From: Rhodospirillaceae bacterium | Lineage (GTDB): Bacteria; Pseudomonadota; Alphaproteobacteria; Thalassobaculales; Thalassobaculaceae | Assembly: GCA_018401495.1 (NCBI GenBank) | Contig: JAGYJX010000006.1 | Location: 1 to 64,000, forward strand | DNA length: 64,000 nt | Reading direction: 5' to 3' | Made by a program: the position numbers and the translations under genes | The notes under the pieces: model-generated | Databases searched by the model: none | What the model was told of the DNA's origin: nothing | Seen by the model: the letters and a program-made list of their open reading frames with translations, nothing else | Shown here: positions 46,167-55,607 of the stretch, in pieces | How the letters are laid out: each line of letters starts with the position of its first letter | How positions within the stretch are numbered: position 1 is the first letter of the stretch

Positions 46167-47099
46167 ATGCCGGCCGTGCTCTTCCGATCCCCGAACGATT
46201 CCTCCGAGCCCTGGCGCCAGGCGCTGAGCGAGCGGATCCCCGGCCTCGATTTCCGGGCCTGGCCGAACGTCGGCGACCCGGCGGACATCGGTTTCGCGCT
46301 GGTCTGGAAGGTGCCGCCGAGCTTCCTGAAGGAATTCCCGAACCTGAAGGCGATCTGCTCGCTCGGGCAAGGCGTCGACCACATCTTCGCCGACCCGGAA
46401 CTGCCACGCGGGCCGCACATCCTGCGCCTGGTCGATCCGTGGATGGGCCGGGCGATGGCCGAATGGTTCCTGCTGCAGGTGCTGCGCTTCCACCGCCAGG
46501 GCCCGGACTACGAGGCGCAGCAGCGGCGCCGGGAGTGGAAGCAGCTGCCGGCGCCCGAGACCTCGACCCGCCGGGTAGGCTTCCTCGGCCTCGGCGCCCT
46601 GGGGGCGGAGGCCGCCGGCAAGGTGGCGGCGCTCGGCTTCGATGTCGCCGGCTGGTCGCGCACCCGCAAGTCGCTTCCCGGCATCACCAGCTACGCCGGT
46701 CCCGAGGAACTCGACGCCTTCCTGGCCCGCACCGACATCCTGTGCGGCCTGCTGCCGCTGACGCCCGAGACCACCGACCTGATGGACGCGTCGCTGTTCG
46801 CCAAGCTCCCGAAGGGGGCGTTCGTGGTGAACGCCGGCCGCGGCGCCCAACTGGTGGAGACCGACCTGCTGGCGGCCCTCGATTCCGGGCATCTCGCCGG
46901 AGCCTCCCTCGACGTCTTCCGCACCGAGCCGCTGCCGTCGGACGACCCGCTCTGGACGCACCCGAAGGTGCAGGTCTGGCCGCACGTCTCGGCCCTCACC
47001 AACGCCGACAGCGGCGCCGATCAGGTCGCCGAGAACATCCGCCGGGTGTTCGCCGGCGAGACGCCCATCAACTCGGTCGACCCAGACCGGCAGTACTGA
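46167..47099 (+). CDS. Glyoxylate/hydroxypyruvate reductase A-like (GhrA-like) dehydrogenase, copy 1
   Basis: 310 residues from ATG 46167. D-2-hydroxyacid dehydrogenase of the short GhrA type: KAICSLGQGVDHIFADPELP, LVDPWMGRAMAEWFLLQVLR, the NAD(P) site VGFLGLGALGAEAAGKVAAL, Arg in VVNAGRGAQLVETDLLAALD, and SLDVFRTEPLP. The catalytic His sits in VQVWPHVSALTN. Would reduce glyoxylate, hydroxypyruvate or related keto acids. Followed by a paralogue 14 bases downstream. Confidence 0.87.
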   Translation: MPAVLFRSPNDSSEPWRQALSERIPGLDFRAWPNVGDPADIGFALVWKVPPSFLKEFPNLKAICSLGQGVDHIFADPELPRGPHILRLVDPWMGRAMAEWFLLQVLRFHRQGPDYEAQQRRREWKQLPAPETSTRRVGFLGLGALGAEAAGKVAALGFDVAGWSRTRKSLPGITSYAGPEELDAFLARTDILCGLLPLTPETTDLMDASLFAKLPKGAFVVNAGRGAQLVETDLLAALDSGHLAGASLDVFRTEPLPSDDPLWTHPKVQVWPHVSALTNADSGADQVAENIRRVFAGETPINSVDPDRQY

Positions 47100-47113
47100 G
47101 CCGGCCGTCCCCG

Positions 47114-48046
47114 ATGGGCGTGATCCTGGTCCACGTCGCCAACGCCGACCCGGCGCCGTGGATCGACGAGCTGAGGCGGCAGGCGCCGGACCTGGACGCA
47201 CGCGGCCTCGACGCCGTCGGCGATCCGGCGGCGGTCGAGGTGGCGATCACCTGGAAGCTGCCGCACGGGCTGTTCCGCACCTACCCGAACCTGGCGCTGA
47301 TCCAGTCGATGGCGGCCGGGGTCGACCACGTGCTGGCCGATTCCGACCGTCCGGCCCACGTTCCGGTGGCGCGGGTGGTCGACCCCTGGATGGCGCGCTC
47401 GATGGTCCACCAGGTGGCGCTGGCGGTGCTGCGCTGGCACCGTCGCCTGGACTGGGTGGAGGCGATGCGCGCCGACGCCCGGTGGCCGACCGGCGTGGTG
47501 TTCGACGCCGACGCCGTGCGGGTCGGCGTGCTCGGGCTCGGCCATCTCGGGCAGGCGGTGGCGCGGGCGATGCAGGACCTCGGCTTCGCCGCCGCCGGCT
47601 GGGCGCGCTCGCCGAAGGTCATCGACGGCCTCGACTGTCATCACGGGCCGGAGGGCTTGCGGGCGCTGGCGGCGTGGTCGAGCGTCCTGGTGTGCCTGTT
47701 GCCGTTGACGCCCGAGACCGAGGGCATCCTGAACGCCGAACTGTTCGAGCGCATGGCCCCCGGATCGCTGCTGGTGAACGTCGGCCGCGGCGGGCACCTG
47801 GTGGAGGACGATTTGATCGCCGCGCTCGATGCCGGGCGATTGGCGGCGGCGGCGCTCGACGTGTTCCGGACCGAGCCGCTGCCGGCCGGCCATCGCTTCT
47901 GGTCCGACCCCCGGATCTACCTGACGCCGCACATCGCCAGCGAGATCAACCCGGTGACGGCGACCCGCGTTTTCGTCGAGAACATCCGCCGCATCCGGGC
48001 TGGTGACGCGCCGATCGGCCTGATCGATCCGGCGAAGGGGTACTGA
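47114..48046 (+). CDS. GhrA-like dehydrogenase, copy 2
   Basis: 310 residues from ATG 47114. Same family and length as the gene before it: ALIQSMAAGVDHVLADSDRP, RVVDPWMARSMVHQVALAVL, NAD(P) site VGVLGLGHLGQAVARAMQDL, VNVGRGGHLVEDDLIAALDA, ALDVFRTEPLPAGH and the His in IYLTPHIASEIN. Tandem duplication followed by divergence is likely. Convergent with hisN (6 bases between stops). The two may differ in substrate. Confidence 0.87.
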   Translation: MGVILVHVANADPAPWIDELRRQAPDLDARGLDAVGDPAAVEVAITWKLPHGLFRTYPNLALIQSMAAGVDHVLADSDRPAHVPVARVVDPWMARSMVHQVALAVLRWHRRLDWVEAMRADARWPTGVVFDADAVRVGVLGLGHLGQAVARAMQDLGFAAAGWARSPKVIDGLDCHHGPEGLRALAAWSSVLVCLLPLTPETEGILNAELFERMAPGSLLVNVGRGGHLVEDDLIAALDAGRLAAAALDVFRTEPLPAGHRFWSDPRIYLTPHIASEINPVTATRVFVENIRRIRAGDAPIGLIDPAKGY

Positions 48047-48052
48047 GCGCCC

Positions 48053-48832
48053 TCAGCCCTGCAGCCACCGCAGCGCCTGGGCGTGCAGGTCCGGGGTGCG
48101 CGCGGCCAGCACCCGGCTGGTCGAGCCGAGGGTGACCGGGACGCCGTCCCAGTCGGTCACCAGCCCGCCGGCGCCGGCGATCACCGCCGCCGGGGCCAGG
48201 TAGTCGTAGTCCTGCAGATCGGCCTCGACCACCAGGTCGAGGGTCCCGAGCGCCACCAGGCCGTAGTTGTGACAGTCGCCGCCGTAGACCGGCAGTTTCA
48301 CCTCGGCGCGCAGGCGCTCGAACGCCGTGGTTTCCCAGCCCTTGAACATGTGGGGCGAGGTGGTGGCCAGGATCGCCTGGGCGAGGTCACGGCCCGGACG
48401 GCGCGCCATCGGAAGGCCGTTCAGGGTGGTCGGCCGCTCGGGGCCGCCGATCCAGCGCTCGTTCAGGATCGGGCAGTCGACGACGCCGAGCAGCGGGGCG
48501 CGGCGTTCGACCAGGCAGATCAGGGTGCCGAAGGTCGGGCGGCCGGTGATGAACGCCTTGGTGCCGTCGATCGGGTCGAGCGACCAGACGTACTCGGCGT
48601 CCGGCGCCTTGAGGCCGTATTCCTCGCCGGCGATGCCGTGATCGGGCCAGCGTTCCTCGATCAAGTCGCGCAGGCGACGCTCGACGGCGCGGTCGGCGGC
48701 GGTTACCGGGCTCTCGTCGGCCTTGGCCTCGACGGCGAGGCCGGTGCGGAAATGCTCGCGGATGATCGGACCGGCGGCATCGGCCAACTCGGCGGCGAAC
48801 GCGGCCAGGACGTCAAGGTCGGGACGGGCCAT
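48053..48832 (-). CDS. hisN: Inositol-monophosphatase-family histidinol-phosphatase (HisN-like)
   Basis: 259 residues from ATG 48832. Mg-dependent phosphatase: the metal motif is in WSLDPIDGTKAFITGRPTFG, preceded by GIAGEEYG and followed by GGDCHNYGLVALGTLDLVVE. The RPTFGTLI block after the DPIDGT motif fits HisN of high-GC bacteria and alphaproteobacteria rather than SuhB. It would remove phosphate from histidinol phosphate. An inositol phosphatase or CysQ-like role is possible. The neighbour is the cytochrome c gene on the same strand, 25 bases upstream. Confidence 0.82.
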   Translation of the reverse strand: MARPDLDVLAAFAAELADAAGPIIREHFRTGLAVEAKADESPVTAADRAVERRLRDLIEERWPDHGIAGEEYGLKAPDAEYVWSLDPIDGTKAFITGRPTFGTLICLVERRAPLLGVVDCPILNERWIGGPERPTTLNGLPMARRPGRDLAQAILATTSPHMFKGWETTAFERLRAEVKLPVYGGDCHNYGLVALGTLDLVVEADLQDYDYLAPAAVIAGAGGLVTDWDGVPVTLGSTSRVLAARTPDLHAQALRWLQG

Positions 48833-48857
48833 CGGGGCGGGCCCTGGGACGCGAGTC

Positions 48858-49463
48858 TCAGCCGCCCGACTTGGCGGCCTCGAACGCGTCCTTGGCGGCC
48901 TGCACCTCTTCCGCCGTCGGCAGCGGGGCCGGGCTGTCCGCCTGGTTGCGCATGTAGGCGATGAGGTCGGCCCGATCGGAAGCCTTGCGCAGGCCGGCAA
49001 AGTTCATCTTGGTGCCGGGCACGTAGTCGGTCGGCTTCAGCAGGAACTTGTTGAGCGATTCGTAGGTCCACTCTTTGGGGTCGGAAAACGAGGCCAGCGC
49101 GTCCGAGTAGCTGAAGCCGTCGTGGCTCGCCTTGGGATTGCCGACCACGCCGTAAAGATTCGGACCGACCTTGTTGGGACCGCCCTTCTCGAAGCCATGG
49201 CAGGCCGCACACTTCCTGGCCTGGGTCTCCCCGGCGGCGACGTCCGCGTTCGCGAGCAGCGGCAGCACCGGCTCGATCGGGGCCGGGCCGGCGGCCTGGG
49301 CGGAGGCAGTGGCCTCGCCCTCGGGCACCTCGATCTTGAAGGCGTTCTCCTGAAGCGGGGTGGGGTGAACCAGGCCATCGGCGATCTTGCCGGTCACCAT
49401 CGCGAGAATTCCTGCGGCCAGGATGCCGGCCAGGATCTTGTTGCCTTCGAGCGACGTTGCCAT
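48858..49463 (-). CDS. Membrane-anchored cytochrome c (CycM/c552-like)
   Basis: 201 residues. N-terminal hydrophobic anchor (about residues 9-28) with KILAGILAAGILAMVTGKIA, a Pro/Ala-rich linker, then a class I cytochrome c domain with haem site CAACHGFEKGGPNKVGPNLY and Met ligand in VPGTKMNFAGLRKASDRADL. Such proteins carry electrons between the bc1 complex and the aa3 oxidase; coxB-coxA are in this window at 60-63 kb. Divergent from kdsB. Confidence 0.9.
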   Translation of the reverse strand: MATSLEGNKILAGILAAGILAMVTGKIADGLVHPTPLQENAFKIEVPEGEATASAQAAGPAPIEPVLPLLANADVAAGETQARKCAACHGFEKGGPNKVGPNLYGVVGNPKASHDGFSYSDALASFSDPKEWTYESLNKFLLKPTDYVPGTKMNFAGLRKASDRADLIAYMRNQADSPAPLPTAEEVQAAKDAFEAAKSGG

Positions 49464-49662
49464 GCCTCGAACCCTTCTCGTCCCGATGCGGTCGCGCCCC
49501 CCGGCGCGGCGGCGCTAACATACCCACGCGGCCACGCGCTGTCCACGCGCGGACGGCTCACACAACCAGGGACTTAGCCCGCCGCCATGCGCTTGCGCAA
49601 CAGGGCGCGCACGGCGTATGACGGCCGGCTTACGCGGCATAACGCCGCAAACGGTGGCGCGC

Positions 49663-50430
49663 ATGAACCCGATCGTGCTGATTCCGGCCCGCATGGCCTC
49701 AACCCGGCTGCCGGGCAAGCCGCTCGCCGAGATTCACGGCGAGCCGATGATCGTGCAGGTCTGGCGGCGGGCGATCGAGGCGGACATCGGCCGCGTCGTC
49801 GTGGCGGCCGGCGAGGAGGCGATCGCCCGGGCGATCGCGGAGGTCGGCGGCGAGGCGGTGATCACCGATCCGGCGCATCCTTCCGGGACCGACCGGATCA
49901 GCGAGGCGCTGCGGCGGGTCGATCCGGACGGCGCGCACGACATGATCGTCAACCTGCAGGGCGACCTGCCGGTGCTGGAACCGAAGACCGTGCGCGCCGC
50001 GATCGACGCGCTGGCGCGGATCGGCGACGCCGACATGGGAACCGTCGCCTGCGCCATCCACGACCCCGGCGACCTGATGGAGACCAGCGTCAACAAGGTG
50101 GTCGTCGCCTGGGAGCCGGACGGCCGGTTCGGGCGGGCGCTGTATTTCAGCAAATGGCCGGTGCCGTGGGGCGAGGGCGAGGTGTTCCACCACATCGGCA
50201 TCTACACCTACCGGCGCGCGGCGCTCGACCGGTTCGTGGCGCTGCCGCCGTCGCCGCTGGAGAAGCGCGAGCGGCTGGAGCAGCTGCGCGCGCTGGAGGC
50301 CGGGATGCGGATCGAGGTCGGTCGCGTCGAGACCGTGCCGCTCGGAGTGGACACGCCCGCCCAGTTGGAACAGGCTCGCCGTCTGCTCGATCCCGCCCGC
50401 CCCCGAAGCCCCGGAGAGCCTTCCGCATGA
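49663..50430 (+). CDS. kdsB: 3-deoxy-manno-octulosonate cytidylyltransferase (KdsB)
   Basis: 255 residues from ATG 49663. Activates KDO with CTP for lipopolysaccharide. Start NPIVLIPARMASTRLPGKPL carries the nucleotide loop. Conserved: VITDPAHPSGTDRISEALRR, IVNLQGDLPVLEP and GIYTYRRAALDRFVALPPSP, then LEKRERLEQLRALEAGM. Ends four bases into the following gene (ATGA). The kdsB-pheA pair is typical of Rhodospirillales-type genomes. Confidence 0.94.
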   Translation: MNPIVLIPARMASTRLPGKPLAEIHGEPMIVQVWRRAIEADIGRVVVAAGEEAIARAIAEVGGEAVITDPAHPSGTDRISEALRRVDPDGAHDMIVNLQGDLPVLEPKTVRAAIDALARIGDADMGTVACAIHDPGDLMETSVNKVVVAWEPDGRFGRALYFSKWPVPWGEGEVFHHIGIYTYRRAALDRFVALPPSPLEKRERLEQLRALEAGMRIEVGRVETVPLGVDTPAQLEQARRLLDPARPRSPGEPSA

Positions 50431-51287
50431 GCCGCACGCCGATCGTCGCCTACCAGGGAATGGCGGGGGCCTATTCGCACCTCGCGTGCTCGAACGCGCT
50501 GCCCGATCATGAGCCGCTGCCCTGCCACAGCTTCGAGGACATGCTGACGGCGGTGCAGGAGGGACAGGCCGACAAGGCGATGGTGCCGGTCGAGAACTCG
50601 GTCGCCGGCCGGGTCGCCGACATCCACCACCTGCTGCCGGAATCGGGACTTTTCATCGTCGGCGAGTACTTCCAGCGCGTGAACCACATGCTGCTCGGCG
50701 TGCCGGGCGCGACGGTCGAGGAACTGCGCGAGGTCCGCGCCCATCCGCAGAGCCTTGCTCAGTGCCGCAAGCTGATCGGCCGGCTCAAGCTGAAGCGCAT
50801 CAACCATGCCGACAACGCCGGTGCCGCCCACGAAGTGGCCGCCCTCGGCGACCGCAGCGTGGCGGCGATCGCCTCGACCATGGCGGCGCGCGTCTACGGC
50901 CTAGACGTCCTGCAGGACTCCATCGAGGACGCGGCGCACAACACCACGCGGTTCCTGATCATGGCGCGACAGGGGGTGATGCCGCCGGCCGGCAACGGCC
51001 CGTGCATTACCACCATGGTGTTCCAGGTCCGCAGCGTCCCGGCGGCGCTCTACAAGGCGCTGGGCGGGTTCGCGACCAACGGCGTCAACCTGACCAAGCT
51101 GGAAAGCTACATCATCGACGGCTCGTTCGAGGCGGCCCAGTTCTACATCGACGCCGAGGGCCACGTGGACGAGCCCGGCATGCAGCACGCCCTCGACGAG
51201 CTCAGGTTCTTCTGCCCGAAGGGCGCGGTGCGGATCCTCGGGACCTACCCCGCCTCGCCGTTCCGCAAGGGCGGCGGGAAGGGTTAG
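50427..51287 (+). CDS. pheA: Prephenate dehydratase (PheA-type) with ACT domain
   Basis: 286 residues. Converts prephenate to phenylpyruvate in phenylalanine synthesis. Catalytic domain (1-180) with YQGMAGAYSHLACSNALPDH, VPVENSVAGRVADIHHLLPE and DAAHNTTRFLIMAR (the Thr of the TRF motif). The ACT regulatory domain follows (LYKALGGFATNGVNLTKLES, containing the GVNLTKLES motif that binds Phe). No chorismate mutase domain. Start overlaps kdsB. Confidence 0.94.
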   Translation: MSRTPIVAYQGMAGAYSHLACSNALPDHEPLPCHSFEDMLTAVQEGQADKAMVPVENSVAGRVADIHHLLPESGLFIVGEYFQRVNHMLLGVPGATVEELREVRAHPQSLAQCRKLIGRLKLKRINHADNAGAAHEVAALGDRSVAAIASTMAARVYGLDVLQDSIEDAAHNTTRFLIMARQGVMPPAGNGPCITTMVFQVRSVPAALYKALGGFATNGVNLTKLESYIIDGSFEAAQFYIDAEGHVDEPGMQHALDELRFFCPKGAVRILGTYPASPFRKGGGKG

Positions 51288-51294
51288 CCCGCCC

Positions 51295-51882
51295 TCAGAG
51301 CCCGGCGAGGATGCTGTCCACGTCGGCGATGTCCGCGATCAGCCGCATGGCGTTCAGCGCCGCCTCGTGCTGCTCGCGGGTCGCGGTCGAGCAGGCGTCG
51401 GCCGCCACCGTCACCTCGTAGCCGACGTCGGTGGCGTGCCGCACCGTGCTCTCGACGGTATACGCGGTCGACACCCCGCAGCACACCAGCCGGCGCGGTC
51501 GGTGCCGGAACAGGATCTCATCGAGGTTCGATCCATAGAATCCGTTGTTGCGGGTGTGGGTGACCACGGCCTCGCCGGCGACCGGGCCGAGGCCGTCGAT
51601 GAACTCGACTCCCCAGCTGCCCTCCGCCCAGGCGCCGAGCTCGACCCACTGCCGGAAGATCATGTTGTTCTGGATCACCGTGCTCATGTCGGCCGGGACC
51701 GCCAGACGGATGTGGACGATCGGCAGCCCGGCGGCGCGGGCGCCGGCGAACAGCCGCTTGGCGTTCGCCAGCCGCTCCCAGCGCCAGGCGCTCTCCGGGC
51801 CGATGCCGATCTTGATCTTGCCGTCCGGATGGCAGTTCTCGTTCTGGAAGTGCGAGGCGAGAATGACGGTGTCGACGGTCAT
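51295..51882 (-). CDS. Isochorismatase-fold protein with altered catalytic triad
   Basis: 195 residues from ATG 51882. The fold is clear: VDTVILASHFQNENCHPDGK, HIRLAVPADMS, HTRNNGFYGSNLDEILF and LVCCGVSTAYTVESTVRHAT. In active relatives (nicotinamidase, isochorismatase) Asp, Lys and Cys form the triad. Here the Asp place is His (SHFQN), the Lys place is His (VTHTRNNGFYG) and the Cys place is Thr (STAYTVEST). So a normal hydrolysis is unlikely. It may be a non-enzymatic or changed-function paralogue. It stands next to an SDR gene on the same strand (17 bases). Confidence 0.8.
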   Translation of the reverse strand: MTVDTVILASHFQNENCHPDGKIKIGIGPESAWRWERLANAKRLFAGARAAGLPIVHIRLAVPADMSTVIQNNMIFRQWVELGAWAEGSWGVEFIDGLGPVAGEAVVTHTRNNGFYGSNLDEILFRHRPRRLVCCGVSTAYTVESTVRHATDVGYEVTVAADACSTATREQHEAALNAMRLIADIADVDSILAGL

Positions 51883-51899
51883 CGGCGTTTCCCCTTTCT

Positions 51900-52991
51900 C
51901 TAAGGCACGATGCGAAGGCGGCGGAGTTCGGCGAGGCGCTCCACGATCACCGCCTCGGATTCCGCGAACGCCAGGAAGCCGGCGCGACGGCACTTCAAGG
52001 TGTCGGCCATGACGTCGTGGGTGGTGTGGAAGACGTAGTCGGCGAACGGCCAGGAGACCAGATCGTCGATCCGGTTCGCCTCCAGCCGATGCGCTGCCAC
52101 CAGCCGGTCCCAGTCGGCGCCGGCCCCCGCCATGGTCTCGGCGAGCTTCTCCGGCCGGGGTCCGTCCGGCTCCAGTTCCAGCGCCCGGGCGATCGCCGGC
52201 CACAGATGACGCCAGCGGAAGAAATCGCCGTTGGTGATGTTGAAGATCTCGCCCTCGGCCCTCGGATCGGCGCCCGCCCATTCGATGGCGCGCGCCAGCA
52301 GCCCGGCGTCGGTCGCCTGGTAGACCGCGTCGAACGCCGCCTCCGGGCCGGGAAAGTAGAACGCTTCGCCGCGCGCCCGGCACAGCGCCCCATGCACCGC
52401 CAGCACGGCGGCGAGGTTGAGCGGTGATCGCCGGGCCGGGCCGATCACCACGTGCGGGCGCAGCGCCGTCCAGGCCCAGCCGCGCGCCGCGGCCCTGGCG
52501 GCGAGCCGGTCCTGCTGGTCGTAGTAGAAGTGTCGGTGCGGGATCCGCGGGTCGCTCTCCCGGGCCGGGGTCTTGAACCGCCCGAGATGGCTGCCGTAGG
52601 CCTTCATCCCCTGCAGCAGGGTCACGTGGCGCAGGCCCGGGCAATGCCGCTCGGCGAACTCGGTGGCGGCCTCGAACAGAAGCGCGTTCGGCTCGTTCTG
52701 CGCCTGCCAGCCCGGGGCGTCGACATAGGCGCAATAGACCAGGTGAGTGACGGCGGCGAGGCTGTCGTCGCCGGCCCCGGCCGACCGGTCGGACAGGTCG
52801 ACCGGCAGGGCGACCACGTTGCCGGCGTCCGGCGGCTCCGGCCGTCGGGCCGCCGCGACCACCGAGACCCCGGCGCGGCCGGCCAGGTGGCGGACCACGG
52901 CGCTGCCGATGACGCCGCTGGCGCCGATCACCAGGACGGTGCTGCCTGAAGGGTAGGCGGCGATCGTGGGCTCGCTCGGCGTGACGGACAT
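51900..52991 (-). CDS. SDR-family reductase, progesterone-5beta-reductase/iridoid-synthase-like
   Basis: 363 residues. Extended short-chain dehydrogenase with the Rossmann motif VLVIGASGVIGSAVVRHLAG and arginine after beta-2 (AAARRPE) for NADP. The region LLQGMKAYGSHLGRFKTPAR carries the Lys of the PRISE-type site, and HRHFYYDQQDRLAARAAARG has the Tyr region. Length and pattern fit the PRISE group reducing enones. It ends before the isochorismatase-fold gene and is 21 bases from nudC. Substrate unknown. Confidence 0.83.
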   Translation of the reverse strand: MSVTPSEPTIAAYPSGSTVLVIGASGVIGSAVVRHLAGRAGVSVVAAARRPEPPDAGNVVALPVDLSDRSAGAGDDSLAAVTHLVYCAYVDAPGWQAQNEPNALLFEAATEFAERHCPGLRHVTLLQGMKAYGSHLGRFKTPARESDPRIPHRHFYYDQQDRLAARAAARGWAWTALRPHVVIGPARRSPLNLAAVLAVHGALCRARGEAFYFPGPEAAFDAVYQATDAGLLARAIEWAGADPRAEGEIFNITNGDFFRWRHLWPAIARALELEPDGPRPEKLAETMAGAGADWDRLVAAHRLEANRIDDLVSWPFADYVFHTTHDVMADTLKCRRAGFLAFAESEAVIVERLAELRRLRIVP

Positions 52992-53012
52992 CGCGCCCCC
53001 GTAACCTTGCGA

Positions 53013-54005
53013 TCAGGTGGTGCGGACGGGGTAGGCGCTGGGCACCCGGTCGACCGCCTCGTACAGCTCCGGCCGCACGCTCTCCACCCAGTCCTGGACC
53101 AGCCGCCGGGCGATCGAGTCGCGGCGCGGCAGGAACTTGCCGTGGCTCTCGAACCCCGCCAGATCCTCGACCGTGTACCACTGGGCGTCGCCCAGCTCGT
53201 CATCGTTGCGGACGATGTCGAACGACTTGGCGGTGGCATGGAAGCCGAGCATGAGCGACGACGGAAACGGCCAGGGCTGCGACGAGTGATAGCGCACGTC
53301 GCGAACGCGGATGCCGCTCTCCTCCCAGACCTCGCGGGCGACCGCCTCCTCCAGGGTCTCTCCCGGCTCCACGAACCCGGCCAGGGTCGAGTACATGCCT
53401 TCCGGCCAGATCTTCTGGCGACCCAGCAGGCATCGCTCGCCGTCGTGGACCAGCATGATCACGGCCGGGTCGGTGCGTGGGAAATGCGGAGCCCGGCAGG
53501 TCTGGTTGCTGCAGGACCGCTGATGGCCGCCCTTCACGCTGACCGTCGGATGACCGCAGACCCCGCAGAACCGATGGCGCTGGTGCCACCACATCAGGCC
53601 GCGGGCGTAGGCCAGCAGCGACCCGTCGAAGCGCTCGAGCAAGGGGCCGATGCGGCGCAGGTCGGTGAACGCCCCGTGCGCCGCCAAGGTGTTGAGGATG
53701 TCGGTTTCCTCCAGCGGCGACAGGTCGAGGGCGACGTGCGCGACTCCGTCGAACTCGCCGAGGAACGCTACTGATTCAGCCAGCGGCACCAGATGGCGAT
53801 GCTCGGTCACCGCCAGCATGGCGGCGCGCGGCGGCGTGCCGTCGATCTCCAGCACGAAGGATCGGGTTCGCCAGACCAGAACCAGCATCGTGTCCGGGCG
53901 ATCGAGCACCTCGTCGAGCCAGCCCTCGCGCTCGCGGATGTGGGCGCTGCGGTCGAGGCCGCTGAACCCGTAGAAATTCGGGCGTTTGTCGATCAGATCT
54001 GTCAC
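53013..54005 (-). CDS. nudC: NAD+ diphosphatase (NudC)
   Basis: 330 residues from GTG 54005; a longer start at 54080 is possible. Zn ribbon with FCGVCGHPTVSVKGGHQRSC and NQTCRAPHFPRTDPAVIMLV. The Nudix box is complete: FVEPGETLEEAVAREVWEES. The YQLSVE-like end motif SSQPWPFPSSLMLGF is typical of NudC. It cleaves NADH and removes NAD caps from RNA in other bacteria. Confidence 0.9.
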   Translation of the reverse strand: MTDLIDKRPNFYGFSGLDRSAHIREREGWLDEVLDRPDTMLVLVWRTRSFVLEIDGTPPRAAMLAVTEHRHLVPLAESVAFLGEFDGVAHVALDLSPLEETDILNTLAAHGAFTDLRRIGPLLERFDGSLLAYARGLMWWHQRHRFCGVCGHPTVSVKGGHQRSCSNQTCRAPHFPRTDPAVIMLVHDGERCLLGRQKIWPEGMYSTLAGFVEPGETLEEAVAREVWEESGIRVRDVRYHSSQPWPFPSSLMLGFHATAKSFDIVRNDDELGDAQWYTVEDLAGFESHGKFLPRRDSIARRLVQDWVESVRPELYEAVDRVPSAYPVRTT

Positions 54006-54149
54006 GGGCGGCTCGGTGGTTGTCGGGCGGGATCGCACCGGTGGGGACACCGAGTGTACACCGGGTGCCGCGCCGGGCAATGCGAAGCGGCGGGCGCTTG
54101 CGCACCCGCCGCAACGTTCGGTCCGACCCCTGCTGCCTTGGCCCCGACG

Positions 54150-55607
54150 TCAGCCGGCCCGGACCTTGTCCACGAAGCCGGTCATCTGCTCGCGCAGATG
54201 CTCGGCGTGGCGGGCGAGGTCCTCGCTGGCCCGGCGGACGTCCTCGGCGGCGGTGCCGCTCTCGCGGGTCTCCAGGGCCACCTCGGTGATCGCGTCGGCC
54301 GCGTCTCCGCTGCTCCCGGCCAGGGTGTGCACTTCGTCGGCGATCCTGCGGGTGACGTTGGCCTGAACGGACATCGCCTCGGCGATCGCGCGGGAGACCT
54401 CGTCGATCCGCCCGACCGCCTCGGCGATGCCGCGAATCGCCACCACGGCGCCCTGGGATTCGGCCTGGATGGACTCGATCTCGCCGGCGATCCGTTCGGT
54501 CGCCTTGGCGGTCTGGGTGGACAGCGACTTCACCTCGGAGGCGACGACGGCGAAGCCCTTGCCGGCTTCGCCGGCGCGCGCCGCCTCGATGGTGGCGTTC
54601 AGCGCGAGCAGGTTGGTGCGCTCGGCGATGTCGTTGATGAGGTTGAGCACGTCGCCGATCCGGTGCACCGCGTCGGAGAGACCGGCCACCGTGGTGTCGG
54701 TCTCGCGGGCGCGGTTGACGGCGTCCTGGGTGATCGCGCTGGAGGTCGAGACCTGCTGGTTGATGTCCTCGATGGCGCCGCGCAGGCCGGCCACGGCCTC
54801 CTCGGTGCTGCGGGCCCGCTCGCTCGCCTGGCGGCTGCTGGTCGCGACCGCTTCCGACCGGTCGCCGACGCGGCTGGTGGTCTGGGTGAGCGCGAGCGAC
54901 GTCCGGTTCAGTTCCTCGGCGGCGGCGGCCACGGTCTCGGAGATGCTGCCGATCGACGATTCCAGGGCCGACGCGGTGTCGCGCAGCATGGCGTCGCGCT
55001 CGGCGGCGCTCTGCCGCTCCTGCTCCTGCTGGCGGGCGGCGAGGGCCGACCGTTCGGCTTCGGCGGCCTCGGCCTCGGCCCGCGAGCGGGCCGACTGGTC
55101 GAACGCCTCGGCCACCTGATAGGTCAGCCAGATCAGCACGGCGGCTTCGGCGACCACGATCACCGCGTGAATGACGACGCGCAGGAAATCCGACCCGTCG
55201 GGGAAGATCGCGGCCGGCAGCAGGAAGTTGAGGGACAGGTGATGCACCGCCACCACGACCGCGCCGACCACGATCGCGCGCCAGTCGGTCAGGCCCGCCA
55301 GCATCGCCAGGCAGGCGAAGTAGTACATGTGCATGTCCAACTGCCAGGGATGCCCGGCGAACTGGTAGACGATGATCGAGACGGCGCCCATCAGCGCGGC
55401 GGCGATCGACAACCGGGTCGACTCGTCGTCGGGACGCCATCTGGCCATCGCCCCGACGGCGGCGGCCAGCGCCGCCATCGCCGCCACCGGCAGCAGCATG
55501 CCGCGACCCAGGAGCAGGCCGATGATCACCACGACGGGGATCTGAAGGGCCAGAAACAGCGCCAGCACGACGACGGCTCGGCGTCGAAGGGACAGCAGTT
55601 CGGTCAT
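54150..55607 (-). CDS. Chemoreceptor with six-segment membrane sensor domain
   Basis: 485 residues from ATG 55607. No large periplasmic domain: about six hydrophobic segments fill residues 10-170. Conserved-looking His/Trp features are [29 protein letters not shown] and [21 protein letters not shown] coiled linker ([20 protein letters not shown]) leads to the MCP signalling domain with tip [16 protein letters not shown]. The start overlaps the stop of a small secreted-protein gene (ATGA). Such a membrane sensor may detect redox state, a metal or a membrane-soluble ligand. Confidence 0.88.
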   Translation of the reverse strand: MTELLSLRRRAVVVLALFLALQIPVVVIIGLLLGRGMLLPVAAMAALAAAVGAMARWRPDDESTRLSIAAALMGAVSIIVYQFAGHPWQLDMHMYYFACLAMLAGLTDWRAIVVGAVVVAVHHLSLNFLLPAAIFPDGSDFLRVVIHAVIVVAEAAVLIWLTYQVAEAFDQSARSRAEAEAAEAERSALAARQQEQERQSAAERDAMLRDTASALESSIGSISETVAAAAEELNRTSLALTQTTSRVGDRSEAVATSSRQASERARSTEEAVAGLRGAIEDINQQVSTSSAITQDAVNRARETDTTVAGLSDAVHRIGDVLNLINDIAERTNLLALNATIEAARAGEAGKGFAVVASEVKSLSTQTAKATERIAGEIESIQAESQGAVVAIRGIAEAVGRIDEVSRAIAEAMSVQANVTRRIADEVHTLAGSSGDAADAITEVALETRESGTAAEDVRRASEDLARHAEHLREQMTGFVDKVRAG

